Origin: Paenarthrobacter nitroguajacolicus
GTDB lineage: Bacteria; Actinomycetota; Actinomycetes; Actinomycetales; Micrococcaceae
NCBI RefSeq assembly: GCF_007786235.1
Contig: NZ_VNFK01000009.1
Coordinates: 102,542-166,541, forward strand
Direction of reading: 5' to 3'
DNA length: 64,000 nt
The notes beneath the pieces are model-generated. The model had not been told where the DNA came from, made no database searches, and saw only the letters and a list, made by a program, of their open reading frames with translations. Shown here in pieces: positions 52,456 to 59,741 of the stretch. Within the stretch, counting starts at the first letter, position 1; the number at the start of each line of letters is the position of its first letter. Both the position numbers and the translations under genes were made by a program.

Positions 52456-52670
52456 TGTTCCTCGGAGCCGAACATGCGCCGGTCCAATGCCTCGCCTATT
52501 CGTCTGGACACGGCCAGGGCCTTGGTTGAATCCTCGTGCATTCGATGCGCGACCGTTGCCACTTCCCCGGCGAAGGCTCGGGCAATTTTCAGGTCACGGT
52601 TCGGCCAGGTTGCTAGCTCTTCATCGGTAGCTTTTTCTGCTGCCTGGAACACTTTCGTTGGACTCGTCAC
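52452..52670 (-). CDS. hypothetical protein, 72 residues
   Basis: First gene of the three-gene leftward set ending at 51967. A short, acidic-to-neutral helical protein (KVFQAAEKATDEELATWPNRDLKIARAFAGEVATVAHRMHED...AVSRRIGEALD). No known domain. Overlaps the ParB-like gene by 4 nt, suggesting translational coupling. Confidence 0.55.
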   Translation of the reverse strand: MTSPTKVFQAAEKATDEELATWPNRDLKIARAFAGEVATVAHRMHEDSTKALAVSRRIGEALDRRMFGSEEQ

Positions 52671-52742
52671 GATCAGAGCCTTTGCTTATTGGGTGAGGCG
52701 GCATCGGGGCCAGCGTAGTGGCCGGCCCCGACAGTTGGTGGT

Positions 52743-53234
52743 TTAGAAGGGGGGTTCGGAGTCGGGTCCGTTGCCCCAGGAGCCGGAGTTGGTTTGCGAG
52801 TTTGCGGCCCATGGGTCGTCCTGCTGGTTGGTCGCTCCGCCGGCGCCCTGGTTACCGAACCCGCCGCCGTTTCCTGCGCCCTGGTTGTCGCTACGCTGGG
52901 TGCGGTTCACTTTCGCATTTGCGTAACGCAAGCTCGGGCCTATCTCGTCTACCTCAAGCTCAATGACGGTGCGCTTTTCGCCCTCTTTGGTCTCGTAAGA
53001 CCGGGACTTCAACCTACCCGATACGATCACGCGCGTGCCCTTGGTCAGGGACTCGGCGACGTTCTCAGCTGCTTCCCGCCACACACTGGCACGGAGGAAA
53101 AGCGTCTCCCCGTCCTTCCACTCGTTGGACTGACGATCGAAGGTCCTGGGCGTTGAAGCGATCGTGAAATTCGCTACCGCCGATCCCGATGTCGCAACTG
53201 TCGTGTGTTCGATTTGTCTCCCCTTCCCCAACAC
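52743..53234 (-). pseudogene. ssb: single-stranded DNA-binding protein lacking its N-terminal strand
   Basis: The frame from GTG 53234 encodes 163 residues. From [18 protein letters not shown] onward it is a normal SSB, including [26 protein letters not shown], the Gly/Asn-rich linker and an acidic tip ending DSEPPF. The usual opening (about 20-25 residues, like [20 protein letters not shown] in the second copy at 57635-58078) is replaced by [14 protein letters not shown], so the first beta-strand of the OB fold is missing. It is probably non-functional or altered. The break is next to the recombinase operon at 53358. Confidence 0.7.
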
Positions 53235-53290
53235 AGGCTAGGCACCTTCAACCCCGCGGTTACGGGCGCCGTAGTCTCGTCATGAAGTTT

Positions 53291-53307
53291 CTTCAGGATT
53301 CCTGAAG
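53291..53307. promoter_or_regulatory. CTTCAGGATTCCTGAAG palindrome before the recombinase operon
   Basis: A perfect 17-bp palindrome (8-nt arms around one T), 51-67 nt upstream of the first recombinase gene, between it and the truncated ssb. It may be an operator for the HTH protein in the operon or part of an attachment site. Confidence 0.5.
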
Positions 53308-53357
53308 GATATAAGGTTTCTCTGACATTATTTCGTTCTGACCGAAGTGAGGCACCC

Positions 53358-54446
53358 GTGGTTCAGCTTGCGGTCGTTCGCCCCGCCATGGCCAGGCAGT
53401 CCAAGTCTCCTCAAGAACTCGATGATTTCGAGCAAGAGCTTGTGGATCAGTTCGCACTGGCCGCAGCAGCTACTGGAATCAGCGACGAGCACATCACACA
53501 AGGGCGATCGGTGATCTTCGCGTTCCTGCGGCATCTGGGTGACTATCTATGGACTGCCCAACCCGGTGATGTCGACCGATTCTTGAACCACGAGCGGAAA
53601 ACCAAGGGCCTGGCCAAGAGCACGGTGCACGGAAAGGCCGGCACGCTCGCACGACTCTTCGACTTCCTCATCAGCCGGTACCAAGGCGAGATCCATGAAA
53701 TCACGGGGCATCTGGTGGTGCAGCCAGTTGACGACTTCAACCGGCCAGCCAAAGCCGACTACAGCGGCATGATCCGCGTCCCACCGTCGGCTTTTGAAGT
53801 AGATGCGCTGTTTGCCGGCTGGCGCGAGTCACTGCCCGAAACCCGTAAGTATTTGCCGGCCGCGAGAGACTATCTCGTGGCATCTCTCTGGCGGCGGGTT
53901 GGCCTCAGGATCAACGAAACAGTCATGCTGGATATCCGTGACTGGCGCCCAGACCTGGGCGAGCAGGGAAAGTTGCATGTCCGCTTCGGTAAGGGCAGCA
54001 TGGGCCGCGGACCCAAGCCCCGGATGGTGCCGGCCATCAACGGGGTCGACGGACTGATGCACTGGTGGCTGACCGACGTTCGCCACCAGTTCGGAGACGA
54101 CTGGCAAGATCCTGACGCTCCCCTGTTCCCAAGCGAACGCCGCGATCCTGACCTTGGCCGGAACCGCAGAGCGGGAGACGACACGCTAAGGACCGGTTTC
54201 GCTAACGCAGTCGGTCTCTGGCTTCCGGACTGGTCCGGACGACTCACGCCTCACGGGATGCGACACTTTTGCGCCTCCTCGATGTATGAACGGGGAATGG
54301 ACCTCAAAGCCATCCAGGATCTGCTCGGGCATGAGTGGCTGTCCACGACAACCCGCTACATCCATGTCCACGATAATCATGTTGAAGCTGCATGGGCTGT
54401 GGCGAACGAACGCATCGCGCTGCGATGGGGAACCGGAAAGAGGTGA
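53358..54446 (+). CDS. tyrosine recombinase (XerC/D-like)
   Basis: Integrase of 362 residues with an N-terminal SAM-like core-binding domain (about 20-125) and a complete catalytic domain: Arg184 in GLRINE, a Lys near 212, His299-x-x-Arg302 in TPHGMRH, His325 in LLGHEWL and nucleophile Tyr334 in TTRYIHV. GTG 53358 has GAGG at 5 nt. It opens a four-gene operon: the HTH gene starts 4 nt after its stop and later junctions overlap by 4 nt. Size and partners recall the TnpA/TnpB/TnpC arrangement of Tn554-like elements. Confidence 0.92.
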   Translation: MVQLAVVRPAMARQSKSPQELDDFEQELVDQFALAAAATGISDEHITQGRSVIFAFLRHLGDYLWTAQPGDVDRFLNHERKTKGLAKSTVHGKAGTLARLFDFLISRYQGEIHEITGHLVVQPVDDFNRPAKADYSGMIRVPPSAFEVDALFAGWRESLPETRKYLPAARDYLVASLWRRVGLRINETVMLDIRDWRPDLGEQGKLHVRFGKGSMGRGPKPRMVPAINGVDGLMHWWLTDVRHQFGDDWQDPDAPLFPSERRDPDLGRNRRAGDDTLRTGFANAVGLWLPDWSGRLTPHGMRHFCASSMYERGMDLKAIQDLLGHEWLSTTTRYIHVHDNHVEAAWAVANERIALRWGTGKR

Positions 54447-54450
54447 ACGA

Positions 54451-54768
54451 GTGCGCTGGAATCTGCGTATGAAAGCCGCCGAACGCGGTGTCTGGAAGTC
54501 GACCGAATTGCGTCGCAGGCTCGCCGAAGCCGGGCTTGAGATCAGTGCAGGAAAGATGTCCGCGCTGTGGACCGGCACCCCGACGTCGATCCGGTTGGAT
54601 GATCTTGACATCATTTGCCATGTCCTCGATTGCGAACCGAACGAACTGCTGATCAGGGAGCCGGACGCTGTAGCCGCCCGTAGGCCACCCAAGGAAAAGC
54701 TCACTGCCGTCGGTGGCCCGGCCATCACTCCGCGTCTGGGACGCAATCGGACCCTGCCACCAGCGTGA
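54451..54768 (+). CDS. small Cro/C1-type HTH protein in the recombinase operon
   Basis: A 105-residue protein. Residues 5-75 form a Cro/C1-type HTH (MKAAERGVWKSTELRRRLAE, ISAGKMSALWTGTPTSIRLDDLDIICHVLDCEPNELL), followed by a basic tail. Start GTG 54451 has GAGG 7 nt upstream; the stop overlaps the next gene (ATGA, 54765-54768). It may repress the operon or direct the recombinases. Confidence 0.85.
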   Translation: MRWNLRMKAAERGVWKSTELRRRLAEAGLEISAGKMSALWTGTPTSIRLDDLDIICHVLDCEPNELLIREPDAVAARRPPKEKLTAVGGPAITPRLGRNRTLPPA

Positions 54769-56453
54769 GCGCGCCAAGAACATGCCCTGAATGCGGGGGC
54801 CGGCCGGTAGCAACAGCGCGTGATTCCTGCTGTTATCAGTGCATGCCGAGCGGCCCGTTCGCACCCCCACCGTGCCGCAAGTGCGGCTCTACTGAGCTGT
54901 ACTATTCCGGCGGCCTCTGCCAGCGCTGTCACCGCTTCGCGCCCCAGATAATAGACAGTTGCTTGGACTGCTTAGGCTGGGGCGTCACCCGTCATTCCGG
55001 CTGGATCTGCCAAGGATGCAGAGGGTGGCGCCGGCGATTCAAGACGGTGGCACCGTGCCAGTCCTGCCACAATGAAAAGGCCTTGAACCCCGATGGGTTT
55101 TGCCGCCTGTGTTGGCGCAATTCGGTCGGCACCCGTCCACACGGGACCGGACCAAGCATCCCTGAAATGAATCAGCATGGCCAGCAGCTGCACTTCGTGG
55201 GACTGGTCTGGCGGCAACGCCGGGCCGACTCCCTCCCGGATCTGAAGCCATTGAAGCACCGGCCCTATCCAGTGGCGCACGAGCAGCTGACCCTGATGCA
55301 CGTGCCCAGGGACCTCTCTGGCTTCAGCGCGGAGCCACTCGATCCGCATTTTGCGCGCCTCCTGGACGACGCTGCCAGGGAACACGCACGCAGGCACGGA
55401 TGGAGCAAAACGCGAACCGTGACGACCCGCCAAGGACTTAGGATTCTGGCGAGCATCCAAGACACCCCCGGCGCGCTCATCAAGGCCAGCGACGTAGAGC
55501 TCCTGAACGCGGCCGCTTTCAACCGACAGCCAATCCTGGACGTGCTCAAGGCAGCAGGACTACTGCAGGATGACCGACTGCCATCAATCGTGGCCTGGTT
55601 CGGCAGAAAGGCAACTGGTCTCCCGGAGGCCATGGCAGCTGAACTTGAGATCTGGTTCAACGTCATGCTCCACGGCAGCACAAAAGAGCCACGAGCAAAG
55701 GCGAAGGCACTCGCCACGATCAAAGCCCGGGTCCGCTCCGCTGCCCCCGCTGCAATGTTCTGGGCAGCCAATGGCCGTGAATCCCTCCGCGAAATAACAC
55801 GCGAGGACATCGATGAGGCCCTGCCAGATCAGGGCAGCGAACGCGCACTGACCGGCACGGCACTGCGTTCACTGTTCCGCATCCTGAAAGCTAGGCGGCT
55901 GGTTTTCACGAACCCGACAACACATACCAAGACGGGACGGCCTGAATCACGCATTCCACTTCCCATCAATGAAGGCCCGATGCGCGCCGCACTCGGCTCC
56001 GACAACCCAGCCAGGACTGCGTTGGCCACGCTCATCGGATTCCATGCCCTTCGCAACGAGGAAGTCCGCGCACTGCAGCTCACAGCTGTTCGCGACGGAA
56101 AGATTCACTTACCAGACCGGCGAATCACCATGGCACCCGCCGTGCGAGAAAGCCTGACTGCGTGGCTGGATTACCGCACAGCAAAATGGCCGGAAACCCT
56201 GAACCCCCACCTGTTCATCAGCAAGCAGAGCGCCGTTCGAACCACCCAAGTCAGCAACGTATGGGTGATCGAAACCCTGGGAATGTCACCTCAGGCACTT
56301 CGCGAAGACCGAATCCTGTACGAAGCCCAAACGACAAATGACATCCGCCGTCTATGCGACCTCTTCGGGCTGAGCGTCAAAGGCGCCGAACGCTATCTCT
56401 ACCAGCGACACGACAGTCATAGACTTGCCGAAAGACGGCAAGGGGGGACATGA
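54765..56453 (+). CDS. zinc-ribbon tyrosine-recombinase-like protein
   Basis: A 562-residue protein. Residues 1-120 contain repeated CxxC pairs (CPECGG, CRKCGS, CQRCHR, CLDCLG, CQGCRG, CQSCHN, CRLCWR), i.e. several zinc ribbons. After a linker, residues about 200-550 resemble a phage-integrase domain: box I Arg in FHALRNEEVRAL and a terminal Tyr in GAERYLYQRH. Box II reads SPQALRED where SPHxLRH is expected, so the His is missing and activity is uncertain. TnpB of Tn554-like elements is similarly large. It overlaps both neighbours by 4 nt. Confidence 0.75.
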   Translation: MSAPRTCPECGGRPVATARDSCCYQCMPSGPFAPPPCRKCGSTELYYSGGLCQRCHRFAPQIIDSCLDCLGWGVTRHSGWICQGCRGWRRRFKTVAPCQSCHNEKALNPDGFCRLCWRNSVGTRPHGTGPSIPEMNQHGQQLHFVGLVWRQRRADSLPDLKPLKHRPYPVAHEQLTLMHVPRDLSGFSAEPLDPHFARLLDDAAREHARRHGWSKTRTVTTRQGLRILASIQDTPGALIKASDVELLNAAAFNRQPILDVLKAAGLLQDDRLPSIVAWFGRKATGLPEAMAAELEIWFNVMLHGSTKEPRAKAKALATIKARVRSAAPAAMFWAANGRESLREITREDIDEALPDQGSERALTGTALRSLFRILKARRLVFTNPTTHTKTGRPESRIPLPINEGPMRAALGSDNPARTALATLIGFHALRNEEVRALQLTAVRDGKIHLPDRRITMAPAVRESLTAWLDYRTAKWPETLNPHLFISKQSAVRTTQVSNVWVIETLGMSPQALREDRILYEAQTTNDIRRLCDLFGLSVKGAERYLYQRHDSHRLAERRQGGT

Positions 56454-56884
56454 GTTCACACGGTGTTTGCCTCGTTATCGAGGATGACGAGGATATCGGC
56501 GGCTTGCTTGAGGTGATTCTCGCAGCCTCTGGCTTTGAGGTCCGCGTCGAAGAAACCGGCAGAGCTGGTTTGTCGGCGGCAGCAGACCTCGAGCCGGCGC
56601 TCATCACCCTCGACCTGGGCCTTCCGGATCTGGACGGAAGGGACGTTGCGCGGAAACTCCGAGAGATTTCCGATGCCCCGATTCTGATGATCACGGCCCA
56701 CACGCACCCCGGTGATGAACTCGACGGCATGGCAGCCGGCGCTAGCGCCTACCTGACCAAACCTTTTCGCCCGGCCCAGCTCAGAGCACTCGTCCAGGAA
56801 CTATGCCCACAGCCGCCGCAGGACGTTCGGCCCGAATGGCATGTAGCGGAAGGGCGGGCAAAGACCCGGCGCGGGGACAGGTGA
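56450..56884 (+). CDS. stand-alone CheY-like response-regulator receiver
   Basis: A 144-residue receiver domain without an output domain. Acidic pocket Asp12-Asp13, phosphoacceptor Asp55 (LITLDLGLPDLDG), Thr82 (MITAH) and Lys104 (LTKPF) are all conserved, so it should be phosphorylatable. It begins with an ATGA overlap of the zinc-ribbon recombinase stop, making it the fourth gene of the recombinase operon. No histidine kinase is in the window. A receiver co-translated with recombinases is unusual and suggests a phospho-signal that controls recombination. Confidence 0.88.
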   Translation: MSSHGVCLVIEDDEDIGGLLEVILAASGFEVRVEETGRAGLSAAADLEPALITLDLGLPDLDGRDVARKLREISDAPILMITAHTHPGDELDGMAAGASAYLTKPFRPAQLRALVQELCPQPPQDVRPEWHVAEGRAKTRRGDR

Positions 56885-56983
56885 GTCTGCCAACGATCTC
56901 TGGCCCCGGATGACGGTTAGTTCTGGCCCCACACCCCGTTGGCCGCCTAGCACTGGCGCAATATGAGTGCACGGTTAAAGGAC

Positions 56984-57017
56984 ATCGGCGGTGGCAACCG
57001 AAGTTGCCACCGCCGAT
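56984..57017. terminator. bidirectional 15-bp hairpin
   Basis: Perfect arms 56984-56998 and 57003-57017 (ATCGGCGGTGGCAAC and complement) with a CGAA loop. It separates the rightward recombinase operon from the leftward gene ending at 57032 and can serve both. Confidence 0.75.
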
Positions 57018-57031
57018 AATTGTTGTTGATC

Positions 57032-57340
57032 TCAAGCTTTCCGGAGGCGCTGACGCCTCCGGGCCGCTCCGAAGACCGCTAGAGCGACTCCGAGGACCAC
57101 GAATGCCAGCGCGGCATAAAGGGCTGCGCGTTCCAGAGGGGCGAAGCCTACGAGCTTCTTGAAGACGTCAGGACTGACGTCTGGGGCAAGATCCTCAACA
57201 TACATGTAGCGTCCAATAGCGGACGTCAGGAGAGTCAGAGCCGTTACGACGCCAACTCCAGAGAGTATGAGGCCGGAAATGACGAGAGATTTTGCGCGGT
57301 TAATCAAGCTTCTGCCTACTTTCGCTGCTGAATCGGACAC
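57032..57340 (-). CDS. small two-helix membrane protein
   Basis: A 102-residue protein with hydrophobic helices at about 20-42 and 74-92, a short extracytoplasmic loop (RYMYVEDLAPDVSPDVF) and a very basic end (GAARRRQRLRKA). No family recognised. It lies between the recombinase operon and the second ParB-like/ssb module, in the direction of the latter. Confidence 0.6.
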   Translation of the reverse strand: MSDSAAKVGRSLINRAKSLVISGLILSGVGVVTALTLLTSAIGRYMYVEDLAPDVSPDVFKKLVGFAPLERAALYAALAFVVLGVALAVFGAARRRQRLRKA

Positions 57341-57372
57341 TCGCCTCCGTCAGAAGGAATCGGTCCCGGATT

Positions 57373-57648
57373 TCACTTCCTGCGCCCGTCCTCATGGCGG
57401 GCCGTCTCCTCCTTGGTTCGGCGCCCTGGCCGCAACCCTCCTGAGGGCACGCCAATCCACTTCTTTCCGCCGTTGTATTTGCGCTGGACCCTCCGGAGCT
57501 CCCGCCGGACGGCTGCTTCTACGAGGTCGTTGACTGAGGCGTATCCCTCCTCCATACCAACAGCCTTAAGGGCCGCACGTATCTGCTCCGCGTCATCGCG
57601 GGTGAATTTGGCACTGATCGAGGTGTCATCGCGTTTAGCCCGCAGCAC
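57373..57648 (-). CDS. small ParB-like (RHH) plasmid partition protein, copy 2
   Basis: A 91-residue basic protein closely similar to the product of 52201-52455: [51 protein letters not shown], then [11 protein letters not shown] 57648 has GGAAG at 6 nt and gives the same length as copy 1; longer frames lack a ribosome site. Its start overlaps the end of ssb by 14 nt. The order nrdH-like, ssb, ParB-like makes a compact leftward operon. Confidence 0.7.
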   Translation of the reverse strand: MLRAKRDDTSISAKFTRDDAEQIRAALKAVGMEEGYASVNDLVEAAVRRELRRVQRKYNGGKKWIGVPSGGLRPGRRTKEETARHEDGRRK

Positions 57649-58078
57649 GGGAGTCTTCCGGCTGCGTGGAAGGGGCTTCTTGACTGCCACGCGGCGCCCG
57701 GTTAATTCGGGCTCGGGCATAGCGCAGGCTGGCACCGATCTCATCGACCTCAAGCTCGATCACGGTGCGCTTCTCCCCTTCCTTGGTCTCGAAGGAGCGG
57801 GACTTCAGCCGTCCGGAGGCAATGATCCTGGAACCCTTGGTTAAGGAGGCTGCGACGTTCTCAGCCATATCCCGCCAAGCACTCGCGCGGAGGAACAATG
57901 TCTCACCGTCCTTCCATTCGTTTGAGGCAGAATCGAAGGTACGGGGCGTCGAGGCAATGGTGAAGTTCGCGACCGGAGTACCTTCAGTTTTACCGAACTC
58001 ACGGGAAACCGGGGTGAACCGCAACTCGGGGTCCGATGTCAGGTTTCCAATGACAGTAATGGTGGTTTCGCCGGCCAT
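57635..58078 (-). CDS. ssb: single-stranded DNA-binding protein
   Basis: SSB of 147 residues with a complete OB fold: [69 protein letters not shown]. Unlike the other copy it has no Gly-rich linker or acidic tip (DDIPF-like); it ends [13 protein letters not shown], so it may not recruit the usual SSB partners. ATG 58078 has AAAAGGA about 5 nt upstream, but the reading frame is open through the preceding 116 codons to 58426, so an extended form is also possible. It likely coats plasmid ssDNA during transfer or replication. Confidence 0.9.
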   Translation of the reverse strand: MAGETTITVIGNLTSDPELRFTPVSREFGKTEGTPVANFTIASTPRTFDSASNEWKDGETLFLRASAWRDMAENVAASLTKGSRIIASGRLKSRSFETKEGEKRTVIELEVDEIGASLRYARARINRAPRGSQEAPSTQPEDSRAAG

Positions 58079-58426
58079 GGTTAGTCCTTTTCCTCGTGCG
58101 CTGTTGGTGTTCTCGGCGTGTGTGCTGGTTTCGTTCTGAGGTTCGGTGCCACCCGGTTTGTCGTGGGTGAGGTCGTTGGGCTGGTGCTGGTCTGCGGTAT
58201 GTTCGTCCCAGAGCCCGCCCTCCCCTATCGGGGCCGTGCTGATCGCGGCAAGGTAGCGATCATCGTCAACGCTGTAGGGGTTGGCGTAGTAGCCGGCGTA
58301 TGGGTCCTGCTGGTCGGGATAGATCCTGCCGCTGGGATTGGTTTGCCGGAACAAGTCCACCTCCAACGGGATCCGCGGGCTGATTTTGAACCCGTCCACC
58401 GGGTGCGGAGTGGTCATGGTCCTCAC
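58079..58426 (-). CDS. in-frame leader ORF that runs into ssb without a stop
   Basis: From GTG 58426 (overlapping the nrdH-like stop by 4 nt) 116 codons read [53 protein letters not shown] and continue straight into SSB. The segment is hydrophilic, rich in Pro, Asp and Tyr, and looks disordered after about residue 60. Either it is an N-terminal extension of a 263-residue SSB or a gene that lost its stop; both products may be made because ssb keeps its own ribosome site. Confidence 0.45.
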
Positions 58427-58689
58427 GCTGCCTTGTGGGTCATGGCCGCTTGGACGAGCTTGTCGCGACGCAGTCCGGACCAGTGGTCCTGGTCATCGGA
58501 GTTGTTCACGATGACGGGTGCCTGGGAGTAGCCCAGCTCTGCGGTGATGTACTCCAGCGCTGCCGACACTTCGGTGATGTCCACGGGCGTGTAGGTGATG
58601 CCTTTGGAATCGAAGTACTCCATGGTGCGGTCGCAGTTCGGGCAACCGGGCTTCGTGTAAACCGTGTAATCGGTGATTGAGGAAGTCAT
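58423..58689 (-). CDS. NrdH/glutaredoxin-like redox protein
   Basis: An 88-residue thioredoxin-fold protein with active site [15 protein letters not shown] (CPNC) and the cis-Pro strand in SQAPVIV, followed by [10 protein letters not shown]. NrdH redoxins supply electrons to class Ib ribonucleotide reductase; the adjacent ssb fits a DNA-supply role on the plasmid. It heads a leftward operon with the leader ORF, ssb and the ParB-like gene. Confidence 0.88.
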   Translation of the reverse strand: MTSSITDYTVYTKPGCPNCDRTMEYFDSKGITYTPVDITEVSAALEYITAELGYSQAPVIVNNSDDQDHWSGLRRDKLVQAAMTHKAA

Positions 58690-59062
58690 TTTCAGTCCTG
58701 CGTTTCGTATCAGTTTTGGTTAGGTTCGTCTGGCTGACTTGCTACTATTATTCTAGCTTTTATCCAATTGGATTTAAAGGCTTTTGCCCCTATTTCTAGG
58801 GGTTTTTGGCCTGTTTTTGGTAGTGACTTTCTGGTGCTGTGGGTGTCTGGTGAGTTTGGGATGATTGCGGGTAGTAGCCCGTCGGTACTCCCCCGGCTTC
58901 ATTAGGAGCAGCCTTGGGCCTGAGGTTCTTGTGCCTGCGTCCGGTGCTTCCGCTTGTCACAATGGGTGGTTCCGGCTGAGAGCAACTGTTGCGCTGCGGG
59001 TGGGGGCCGGCGGCGGATTGTCTTGTCCCATGGGAAAGGTTCCCGGTTTTGCTGGTTAAACA
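58690..59062. promoter_or_regulatory. AT-rich control region of the nrdH-ssb operon
   Basis: Contains the perfect palindrome ATCCAATTGGAT (58762-58773) and a small stem CCCCTA/TAGGGG (58787-58802) followed by T5 on the plus strand. The AT-rich run around 58740-58810 stands out from the GC-rich surroundings and is the likely promoter of the leftward operon. No gene is supported here. Confidence 0.45.
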
Positions 59063-59092
59063 AAACAGGACCGGCGCGGGCCGGTCCTGTTT
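59063..59092 (-). terminator. 13-bp hairpin terminator
   Basis: Perfect arms 59063-59075 and 59080-59092 (AAACAGGACCGGC and complement) with a 4-nt loop and T-rich sequence on the minus strand. It follows the leftward gene that ends at 59128. Confidence 0.8.
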
Positions 59093-59127
59093 CGCTCTCC
59101 TCGGACAAAGGAAATCTGTGGCTCAGT

Positions 59128-59469
59128 CTAACGGACTCTTCCGGTGTTCCCCGGCTGGTTTTCGCTGAGTTTGCCGCGCCCCGTCCCCCACAGGACTAGG
59201 CCGATGACGAGCGCGATTCCGCCAATAATCAGTCCCCAACCCATGTGTCCCAGGACGATGAAGCTGGTGATAGGCGTGGCGAGGGCCAGCGCAAAAGCGA
59301 GGTCCATGGATTTGGGAAACCTCCGCCGGCAGAGCGCCGCGACCACGAGGTATACCGCAGCAAGCGCGGTGCTGACCAGCACCATAGACAGCAACGATGA
59401 ATCAGGGGCGCCGGTGAAAGTGCTGTTCATAACCTCGGTGATGGGGTTAGGCATTTGTGGGTTGGTCAT
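59128..59469 (-). CDS. small three-helix membrane protein
   Basis: A 113-residue protein with hydrophobic segments at about 26-46, 55-73 and 76-95 and a short polar C-terminus. The start MTNPQMPNPITEVMN is followed by a Thr/Pro-rich extracytoplasmic stretch. The size and topology recall small pilin-like or VirB2/VirB3-type conjugation subunits, but the sequence does not allow a firm call. Confidence 0.55.
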   Translation of the reverse strand: MTNPQMPNPITEVMNSTFTGAPDSSLLSMVLVSTALAAVYLVVAALCRRRFPKSMDLAFALALATPITSFIVLGHMGWGLIIGGIALVIGLVLWGTGRGKLSENQPGNTGRVR

Positions 59470-59702
59470 TCTGTTCCTGTCCTTCGATGCTGTCCCCAGC
59501 CTAGGCGGGGCACTGACAATGAGCTACTTGGTGATAGTGAAGGGACCACGGTGAATATGACGGCGCGGTACCTGGTGGGTGTGTGCCTGGCGGCGCTCAA
59601 TGGCGGCCCGTCGCTGGTGAGTGGCTTCTGTGGTTCGCCCTGGGCGGCGGACCGCCCGACTTTGGGAGGTTCCCGGCCCTGCTCGTGCCGAGTGGCCGGG
59701 GG

Positions 59703-59736
59703 CCTTGCCGGGCGGTGGGGGTTCCGCCCGGCAAGG
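59703..59736 (-). terminator. 13-bp hairpin after the parB gene
   Basis: CCTTGCCGGGCGG (59703-59715) pairs with CCGCCCGGCAAGG (59724-59736), just beyond the leftward parB stop. A strong stem without a long U tract. The rest of 59470-59741 shows no gene. Confidence 0.65.
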
Positions 59737-59741
59737 GGTTC

